Assembly: GCA_029942065.1 (NCBI GenBank)
Contig: JAPYTY010000030.1
Span: 1-13,751 of the forward strand
DNA from: Acidobacteriota bacterium
Lineage (GTDB): Bacteria; Acidobacteriota; UBA6911; RPQK01; JADFOI01
DNA length: 13,751 nucleotides
Direction of reading: 5' to 3'
Positions within the stretch are counted from its first letter, which is position 1, and the number at the start of each line of letters is the position of its first letter. The notes beneath the pieces are model-generated. The model did no database searches and was not told the DNA's origin. It saw nothing but the letters and a program-made list of their open reading frames with translations. Position numbers and translations under genes: made by a program. Shown here in pieces: positions 6,874-12,007 of the stretch.

Positions 6874-8967
6874 CTACTTGGAGTCGCCCTGCTCTGCCAG
6901 GACAGCCCGGCGACTCAGCCTGATCTTGTTCTGAGCATCGACGTTGAGTACTTTGACCAGCATCCGGTCACCGACTTGCATCTCATCACGAATGTCGTCA
7001 ACGTGATGCTCGGCGATTTCGGAAATATGCAGCAACCCTTCCGTGCCGGGAAGGATTTCCACGAAGGCGCCGAAGTCGACCACCTTCTTGACCGTTCCCA
7101 TGTAGGTCTTGCCGGTTTCGGCAGTGGCGGTGATGGCCTCGACCATTTCGATCGCTTTTTTAGCGGCTTCACCATCGGTGGCGGCAATTAGAACGGTACC
7201 ATCGTCCTCGATGTCGATCTTGACTCCGGTTTCTTCGACGATACCCCGAATGTTTTTGCCGCCGGGTCCGATCACCGCACCAATCTTGGATACGGGTATG
7301 GTCAAGGTCGTGATCTGGGGTGCATGGCTGGAAATCGAGGATCGAGGTTCGGCCAGCGATTCGGCCATCTTGTCCAGGATGTGTAGCCGTCCTGCTTTGG
7401 CCTGCGAGAGGGCTTCGGACATGATCTGGCTGGTGACTCCGCCGATCTTGATATCCATCTGCAGGGCTGTGATTCCGGTTCTGCTGCCCGCCACCTTGAA
7501 GTCCATGTCGCCGTAGTGATCTTCGGATCCGGCGATGTCAGAGAGAATGGCGTAGTTGTCCCCGTCTTTGACCAGCCCCATGGCCACTCCTGCGATCGAA
7601 GCCCGAATCGGGACCCCGGCGTCCTGAAGCGCCATGATACCGCCACAGACGGTGGCCATCGAAGAGGAGCCGTTGGACTCCAGAATATCGGAAACGATGC
7701 GGACCGTATAAGGAAAGCTTGCTGCGTCTGGCAACACCGGGGTGATGGAGCGTTCCGCCAGGACCCCGTGACCGATGGAGCGTCGACTGGGGCCCCTCAG
7801 GAAGGCCACTTCGCCAACGGAGAAGGGAGGAAAGTTGTAGTGGAGCATGAAGGTCTTGGAGGACTCTCCGGTAATGTCATCCAGTCGTTGCACGTCTTGG
7901 CCTGTACCCAGCGTGACCGTTACCAGGGCCTGGGTTTCACCGCGGGTGAACAGCGCAGATCCATGGGTGCGGGGAAGAAAGCCCACCTCGGTGGAGATGG
8001 CACGAATTTCGTCAAAGCCTCGATCGTCGGGACGCCTCTTGTTCTCCAGAAGTTCAGTGCGGAAAGTCTTCTCCTTGAGCTGGCCAAAGAGGCGTTTCGC
8101 CTCAGCTTGCTTTTTTTCATCTTCCCCGGCCACGGCTTGAATCATCTCATCCCGGTGAGCCTTCATTTTCTTTTCCCCGGCCAGCTTTCCTTCGGTATGA
8201 AGCGCCTCGAGGATTCCCTGTGTGGCCTTCTCCTCCAGCTCTTTTTGAAGTTCCGTGTCCACCGCTACGGGTTCCACCGGCCGCTTTTCAATCTTGAACC
8301 GGTCTCCCAGCTCCTTTATCTTGGCGATCACTTGGCGGATGGCTTGGTGGCCGAACTCCAGGGCCTCCACGATTTTCTCCTCTTCCACTTCGTAGGCAGC
8401 GGCCTCCACCATGACAATGGCCTCATCGGTCCCTGCTACAACCATGCTCAGGTCGCTGTTCTCCAGTTGCGGAAAGGTGGGATTGAGCACGAATTGACCA
8501 TCAATCAGGCCAACCCGGACAGCGCCGATAGGATTATGAAAAGGAATATCCGACACATGCAAGGCGGCAGAAGCGCCATTGAGGGCTAAAACATCCGGGT
8601 TTACCTCGGCCTCGGCGGATAGAACCGAGGCGATGATCTGGGTTTCACAACGGAAACCCTCCGGGAAAAGGGGTCGTAAAGGACGATCAATCAAGCGGCT
8701 GGTGAGAACCTCCTTTTCAGTCGGCCTTCCCTCACGCTTGAAGAATCCTCCCGGTATTTTCCCTGCCGCATAGGCGTACTCTCGATAATCGCAGGTCATC
8801 GGGAAAAAATCGATTCCCACTCGGGGGGTGGAATCGGCACAGGCGGTTGCCAGCACCGTGGTATCACCATAACGCAGCAGCGCGGCTCCATCGGCCTGTT
8901 TGGCCACTTTGCCCATTTCAATGGAGAGCTCACGATCTCCGAAGGGCAGGCTTATTGTTTCACTCAT
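6874..8967 (-). CDS. pnp: Polyribonucleotide nucleotidyltransferase (PNPase)
   Basis: PNPase is the trimeric 3'-5' phosphorolytic exoribonuclease of the degradosome. The 697-residue product shows the full domain order: first RNase PH domain (about 1-215, with FKREGRPTEKE and RLIDRPLRPLFP), alpha-helical linker (about 235-310), second catalytic RNase PH domain (about 312-540, with SNGSSSMATVCGG at 431-443 and GDMDFKVAGS at 486-495 carrying the metal-binding acidic residues), a KH domain with GPGGKNIRGI (567-576), and an S1 domain (about 621-686, GTVKKVVDFGAFVEILPGTEGLLHIS). Length and domains are complete. The ATG at 8965-8967 follows a good ribosome-binding site. rpsO lies upstream and larB starts 5 bp downstream. 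The 223-bp leader holds a large inverted repeat that could be a processing or control element, as the rpsO-pnp spacer is in E. coli. Confidence 0.98.
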   Translation of the reverse strand: MSETISLPFGDRELSIEMGKVAKQADGAALLRYGDTTVLATACADSTPRVGIDFFPMTCDYREYAYAAGKIPGGFFKREGRPTEKEVLTSRLIDRPLRPLFPEGFRCETQIIASVLSAEAEVNPDVLALNGASAALHVSDIPFHNPIGAVRVGLIDGQFVLNPTFPQLENSDLSMVVAGTDEAIVMVEAAAYEVEEEKIVEALEFGHQAIRQVIAKIKELGDRFKIEKRPVEPVAVDTELQKELEEKATQGILEALHTEGKLAGEKKMKAHRDEMIQAVAGEDEKKQAEAKRLFGQLKEKTFRTELLENKRRPDDRGFDEIRAISTEVGFLPRTHGSALFTRGETQALVTVTLGTGQDVQRLDDITGESSKTFMLHYNFPPFSVGEVAFLRGPSRRSIGHGVLAERSITPVLPDAASFPYTVRIVSDILESNGSSSMATVCGGIMALQDAGVPIRASIAGVAMGLVKDGDNYAILSDIAGSEDHYGDMDFKVAGSRTGITALQMDIKIGGVTSQIMSEALSQAKAGRLHILDKMAESLAEPRSSISSHAPQITTLTIPVSKIGAVIGPGGKNIRGIVEETGVKIDIEDDGTVLIAATDGEAAKKAIEMVEAITATAETGKTYMGTVKKVVDFGAFVEILPGTEGLLHISEIAEHHVDDIRDEMQVGDRMLVKVLNVDAQNKIRLSRRAVLAEQGDSK

Positions 8968-8975
8968 TTGAATTA

Positions 8976-8984
8976 CTTCCTCTC
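8976..8984 (-). promoter_or_regulatory. pnp ribosome-binding site
   Basis: The minus strand reads GAGAGGAAG here, ending 8 nt before the pnp ATG at 8965-8967. It is one of the clearest Shine-Dalgarno sequences in the window and fixes the pnp start. Confidence 0.75.
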
Positions 8985-9009
8985 AGACCCAACCATGGGC
9001 CTAGCTCTG

Positions 9010-9087
9010 TAGTCCGAATTGTGTATGGGTTCTCGACATGGATGATCCAGGGCGATACCGTGGAGAGCCTATACATAATTCGGACTA
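9010..9087. repeat. 25-bp imperfect inverted repeat in the rpsO-pnp spacer
   Basis: The arms are 9010-9034 and 9063-9087, separated by a 28-nt loop. The outer 11 bp (TAGTCCGAATT / AATTCGGACTA) are perfect, and only three of 25 positions differ, at pairs 9021/9076, 9027/9070 and 9030/9067. All three are transitions and read as G-U wobbles in plus-strand RNA but as A-C mismatches in minus-strand RNA, the sense strand of rpsO-pnp. Both ends are TA, as expected for a TA target duplication of an IS630/mariner-type miniature element. Alternatively, it is the long leader hairpin that serves RNase III processing of rpsO-pnp messages in enterobacteria. The structure is seen directly; its role is open. 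Confidence 0.8.
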
Positions 9088-9190
9088 GGGTTAACATTTC
9101 GGGCAGATAGCACAGCTCAAACAGTGGATCACATGGGGTGGGAAATATGCGGGACGATCAAGAAAGCTTGAAAAATTGCGGTCCCCGGTC

Positions 9191-9460
9191 CTATTTCCGG
9201 ATTCCCAGCCGCTCGATCAACTCCTTGTAGCGGTTGAAATCCATCCTTTTTAGATAATCCAGCAAGCGCCGACGCTGTCCCACCAGCTTGAGCAGGCCGC
9301 GGCGGGAATGGTGGTCTTTTTTATGGGTCTTGAAATGTTCGGTAAGATAGCTGATTCGTTCAGTCAGAATAGCAACCTGCACCTCCGGCGATCCGGTATC
9401 GGTCCCGTGGAGCTGGTAGCTCAAGATGATCTCGCTTTTCTTCTCTTTAACTAAAACCAT
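9191..9460 (-). CDS. rpsO: 30S ribosomal protein S15
   Basis: S15 is an early-assembling 30S protein that binds the central domain of 16S rRNA. The 89-residue product is full length for the family and carries its signatures: HGTDTGSPEVQVAILTERI (19-37), THKKDHHSRRGLLKLV (45-60), and RRRLLDYLKRMDFNRYKELIERLGIRK at the C-terminus. The ATG at 9458-9460 has AAAAGG six nt upstream. That sequence lies in the 3' arm of a leader helix described separately, which suggests translational control. The pnp gene follows after a 223-bp spacer, the conserved rpsO-pnp pairing, and xerC precedes it on the same strand. No clear intrinsic terminator with a T-run follows the rpsO stop, so readthrough into pnp is plausible. 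Confidence 0.98.
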   Translation of the reverse strand: MVLVKEKKSEIILSYQLHGTDTGSPEVQVAILTERISYLTEHFKTHKKDHHSRRGLLKLVGQRRRLLDYLKRMDFNRYKELIERLGIRK

Positions 9461-9466
9461 TACTGA

Positions 9467-9545
9467 CCTTTTCTGTTAACTTCAAGGAAAGAAGACAAGC
9501 TACCAGAAAAGGACCCTCAAGTAAACCGTTGTACTGCGTGAGGGT
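9467..9545 (-). promoter_or_regulatory. Structured rpsO leader sequestering the Shine-Dalgarno sequence (candidate S15 autoregulatory element)
   Basis: Read on the minus strand, two perfect helices lie end to end. Helix P1 pairs ACCCTCA (9545-9539) with TGAGGGT (9519-9513) around a 19-nt loop. Helix P2 starts at the next base and pairs CCTTTTCTG (9512-9504) with CAGAAAAGG (9475-9467) around a 28-nt loop, which itself contains a small CTTC/GAAG stem. The 3' arm of P2 contains the rpsO ribosome-binding site AAAAGG, six nt before the ATG. The CCCTC at 9544-9540 can instead pair with GAGGG at 9553-9549 in a tetraloop hairpin, giving a possible alternative fold. Known S15 messages in other phyla use different leader folds to bind S15, so autoregulation here is inference from position and structure. 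Confidence 0.6.
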
Positions 9546-9583
9546 TCTCCCTCTTAAGGTCCCCAGAATGCAGCATTCGGGCG

Positions 9584-10492
9584 CTAACCTGCCTTTGGGT
9601 GACTGGACCGATAGACCCGAAGCAGCTCGTTGATGGAAAGGTGAGTGTACTTTTGAGTGGTGGAGAGGCTCTTGTGTCCCAGAAGTTCCTGAATGCAGCG
9701 CAGATCGGCTCCGTTGTTGAGCAGGTGGGTGGCAAAGGAATGGCGGAAAAGATGAGGGTGTACGTTCAGGAGGAGCGCACTCTTTTTCATGTACTGCTGG
9801 AGATTGCGCTCGATGGAACGGGCGGAGAGCCGACCCCCCCGTAGATTCAGAAAAAGGGCGTTGGGTTCGTGTGCTGATTTTTGACGCCGAAGCAGGCTTC
9901 GCCTCCGAGTCAGGTAGCCGCGAAGCACTTTTTCTGCTTTCCCCCCAAAGGGAACCAGTCTTTCCCGTTTGCCCTTTCCATAGACCTTGACCAGCCGCCG
10001 GTCCAGAGAGAGATCCTCCACGTTGGCCTGGACCAACTCGCTGACCCTGAGCCCGCTTGCGTACAGGAGTTCCAGGATCGCTCGGTCTCTCACTCCCCGG
10101 TCTGTGTTGGCGTCCGGGAGCCTCAGGATGGTCTCCACCTCGCCGAGCGAGAGAAAGCGCGGCTTTCGGTCCGGCAGGCGGGGGTTTCGGACCAGGCGTG
10201 CCGGGTTGGAACCCACTTTTCCCTGACTGTATAAAAATCGATAAAAAGAGCGAATGGCCGCCAATTTCCGAGCGATCGAGCTCTTGGCATTTTTTCTCTG
10301 GTGCAGGTGAGAAAGAAAGTCACGAATGGTGATGTGATCAATTTCTGCTGGATCAACCGGGCGGCTCTTGCCGTCCCGGGTGAGGTAGTCGTCAAATTCG
10401 AGCAGATCCCGACGGTAATTCTTGATCGTATGGGGAGAGTAGTTTCTCTGAAACTCCAGGTAGCTTAGAAAGGACCGGATGGAGTCTTGCAT
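9584..10492 (-). CDS. xerC: Tyrosine recombinase XerC/XerD family
   Basis: This 302-residue site-specific recombinase probably resolves chromosome dimers at dif. It has an N-terminal SAM-like core-binding domain (about 1-90, FLSYLEFQRNYSPHTIKNYRRDL) and a C-terminal catalytic domain with all active-site residues: Arg149 (ASGLRVSEL), Lys173 (YGKGKRERLVP), His247 and Arg250 (HPHLFRHSFATH), His273 (LLGHKSLST) and the nucleophile Tyr282 (QKYTHLS). Length and motifs are typical of chromosomal Xer proteins rather than phage integrases, and no mobile element surrounds it. XerC and XerD cannot be told apart with certainty; XerC is the more likely label. The ATG at 10490-10492 has no visible Shine-Dalgarno sequence, and a perfect hairpin ends only 16 nt upstream. 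rpsO follows 123 bp after the stop. Confidence 0.93.
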   Translation of the reverse strand: MQDSIRSFLSYLEFQRNYSPHTIKNYRRDLLEFDDYLTRDGKSRPVDPAEIDHITIRDFLSHLHQRKNAKSSIARKLAAIRSFYRFLYSQGKVGSNPARLVRNPRLPDRKPRFLSLGEVETILRLPDANTDRGVRDRAILELLYASGLRVSELVQANVEDLSLDRRLVKVYGKGKRERLVPFGGKAEKVLRGYLTRRRSLLRRQKSAHEPNALFLNLRGGRLSARSIERNLQQYMKKSALLLNVHPHLFRHSFATHLLNNGADLRCIQELLGHKSLSTTQKYTHLSINELLRVYRSSHPKAG

Positions 10493-10508
10493 GGATAAAT
10501 CAACTTAA

Positions 10509-10535
10509 GCACCTGGGCCTGACAGGCCCAGGTGC
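10509..10535 (-). terminator. Perfect 13+1+13 palindrome upstream of xerC, possible terminator
   Basis: The arms 10509-10521 and 10523-10535 are perfectly complementary around one central base. As RNA this folds into an 11-bp stem (GCACCTGGGCC / GGCCCAGGTGC) with a 5-nt loop. On the minus strand it is followed by TTAAGTTGATTT, a loosely U-rich tail that would suit an intrinsic terminator after ntrX, and then by the xerC ATG. The tail is not a clean T-run, so an attenuator, a transcript-stabilising stem or a protein-binding site remain possible. Confidence 0.5.
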
Positions 10536-10593
10536 CGTTGCATGTTTCACGGATAGAACCTTGAAGTCAGGGCAAGGCGCCGAGATTCAAGGA

Positions 10594-10628
10594 AGGTGAA
10601 ACCTTAACCCTGAAACGTTAAACGTGAA
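10594..10628. repeat. Degenerate 7-bp-period array, five units of NNNTNAA
   Basis: Five successive heptamers AGGTGAA, ACCTTAA, CCCTGAA, ACGTTAA and ACGTGAA all keep T at position 4 and AA at positions 6-7, with T or G at position 5. The array lies just 3' of the ntrX stop, and its last unit forms part of one arm of the ntrX terminator hairpin. The spacer in which it lies (10493-10644) also contains the CCTTGAA/TTCAAGG inverted repeat at 10559-10565 and 10586-10592. The period matches that of the perfect array at 6094-6121, but the unit sequence is different. Confidence 0.6.
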
Positions 10629-10653
10629 ATAAGCCGGCAACGGCTTATTTCAC
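10624..10653 (-). terminator. Intrinsic terminator of ntrX overlapping its stop codon
   Basis: A perfect 13-bp inverted repeat pairs 10624-10636 with 10641-10653 around a 4-nt loop. On the minus strand the stem begins within the last ntrX codons, includes the TAA stop at 10645-10647, has a GC-rich top (AAGCCG/CGGCTT), and runs into TTATTTCACGTTT. The A-rich 5' base and T-rich 3' side fit a Rho-independent terminator, although the T-tract is interrupted. The stem is nearly symmetrical and could also act on the plus strand. Confidence 0.65.
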
Positions 10654-11997
10654 CTTGATTGCGTATGCCTTCATTTTGCGATGCAAATGGGTCCGTTCCA
10701 TTCCGATGGCGGTGGCCGTACGCGAAACGTTGCCCTTGTTCTCAACCAGTTTTTCCAGAATGAACTGGCGCTCGAACTCCTCTCGAGCCTGCTGCCATTG
10801 CTGAGGGCTCACGCTTCTTTTTCTGGAAGCGGTCTTGAGAATGGATGAGGGGAGATCAAACAGGGTGACCTTGTCAGCCTGCACCATTATTACGAGTCTT
10901 TCCACCGTGTTTTTGAGCTCCCGTACATTGCCGGGCCAATCGTATGTTTGCAGCTTTTTCATGGCTTCGGAATGGATCCGCTTCTTACGTTTCCCGTACC
11001 GATGGCAAAAGTCTTCCATGAAGAAATCTACCAGTTCCGGCACGTCCTCCTTTCTTTCCCTCAGCGGCGGGACTTCAAAAGGAATGACATTGAGGCGGAA
11101 AAAGAGGTCCTGTCGGAAGTGTTCCTCCTCCATCTCCCGCTCCAGATCCTTATTGGTGGCGGCGATGACGCGTACATCGACCTCGATAGCTTCATGGCTG
11201 CCGACTGGATAAAAGCGCTGCTCTTCCAGGACTCTTAACACCTTGGCCTGGGTCTTGAGGCTCATATCCGCCACCTCGTCGAGAAACAAGGTCCCTTGGT
11301 CGGCCAGGCCGAACTTGCCTTTTCGACTTTCCGTAGACCCCGTATAGGCGCCCTTCACACTGCCGAAGAGTTCACTTTCAATCAGATCCTCTGGGATGGC
11401 CGCGCAATTCACTTCGATGAAGGACTGGTCTTTGCGGGAGCTGTTCAGGTGAATCAACCTGGCCACCAACTCCTTCCCTGTGCCGTTCTCCCCGTAAATC
11501 AGAATCCTTCCCTCCGTGGGTGCTGCGTATTCCACTTGCTGGCGCAGAGCTTTCATGGGAACGGAACTCCCGATCATGGCGGTTTCCTGGCGGATGAAGC
11601 TCTTGAGGTTTCGGTTTTCTTTTTCCAGTTGTTTTTGCTTGAGGGCGTGTTCCAGCACCAGCATGACCTTTTCCAGGGACAGGGGCTTTTCGATAAAGTC
11701 GAAGGCACCCAGCTTGGTGGCCGTTACGGCCGTTTCGATGGTTCCGTGTCCGGAGATCATGATGACGTACTGGCCCGGAAGCCGACTTTTGATTTCCTTG
11801 AGTACCTCGAGCCCGCCCTTTCCGGGCAGCCAGATGTCGAGAAACACCGCATCGTATTTGTTTTTTTCCAGTTGTTCCAGGCAGATCTCTCCCGAAGCCG
11901 CACTGTCGGCCAGGTATCCTTCATCTCCCAGGATCTGCTGAAGGGAGGTTCGCAGGTTGGCTTCATCGTCAACCACCAGAACTCTTGCATTACTCAT
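10645..11997 (-). CDS. ntrX: Sigma-54 dependent response regulator, NtrX-like
   Basis: This 450-residue three-domain regulator pairs with the adjacent kinase. The receiver domain (about 1-120) has Asp10/Asp11, the phospho-acceptor Asp54 (VFLDIWLPG), Ser82 and Lys104. The AAA+ sigma-54 interaction domain (about 140-370) has Walker A GENGTGKE (169-176), Walker B TLFLDE (236-241) and the RQDLFFRLNV segment. The sigma-54 contact loop, usually GAFTGA, reads GAYTGS (216-221). The Fis-type helix-turn-helix at the C-terminus, with SRTATAIGMERTHLHRKMKAYAIKVK, has the GMER..LHRK pattern typical of NtrX rather than NtrC, which together with the NtrY-like partner supports the name. It probably activates sigma-54 promoters linked to nitrogen or redox status, but its targets cannot be read here. 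It starts 10 nt after the ntrY stop, with a weak GGGAAAAG leader, and ends in a terminator hairpin. Confidence 0.9.
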   Translation of the reverse strand: MSNARVLVVDDEANLRTSLQQILGDEGYLADSAASGEICLEQLEKNKYDAVFLDIWLPGKGGLEVLKEIKSRLPGQYVIMISGHGTIETAVTATKLGAFDFIEKPLSLEKVMLVLEHALKQKQLEKENRNLKSFIRQETAMIGSSVPMKALRQQVEYAAPTEGRILIYGENGTGKELVARLIHLNSSRKDQSFIEVNCAAIPEDLIESELFGSVKGAYTGSTESRKGKFGLADQGTLFLDEVADMSLKTQAKVLRVLEEQRFYPVGSHEAIEVDVRVIAATNKDLEREMEEEHFRQDLFFRLNVIPFEVPPLRERKEDVPELVDFFMEDFCHRYGKRKKRIHSEAMKKLQTYDWPGNVRELKNTVERLVIMVQADKVTLFDLPSSILKTASRKRSVSPQQWQQAREEFERQFILEKLVENKGNVSRTATAIGMERTHLHRKMKAYAIKVK

Positions 11998-12007
11998 TGG
12001 CTTTTCC

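Noticed and set aside
7516..8589. 357-codon open frame antisense to pnp.
   Set aside because: It lies wholly within pnp, which has all its catalytic motifs; the antisense product is low-complexity and unrecognisable.
9163..9176. TCAAG-AAAG-CTTGA hairpin after rpsO as an rpsO terminator.
   Set aside because: On the rpsO strand the T-run comes before the stem rather than after it, so the polarity is wrong for an intrinsic terminator.
10509..10535. dif or attachment site for the neighbouring Xer recombinase.
   Set aside because: The palindrome is GC-rich with a one-base centre, unlike the AT-rich 28-bp dif layout of two 11-bp arms and a 6-bp core.
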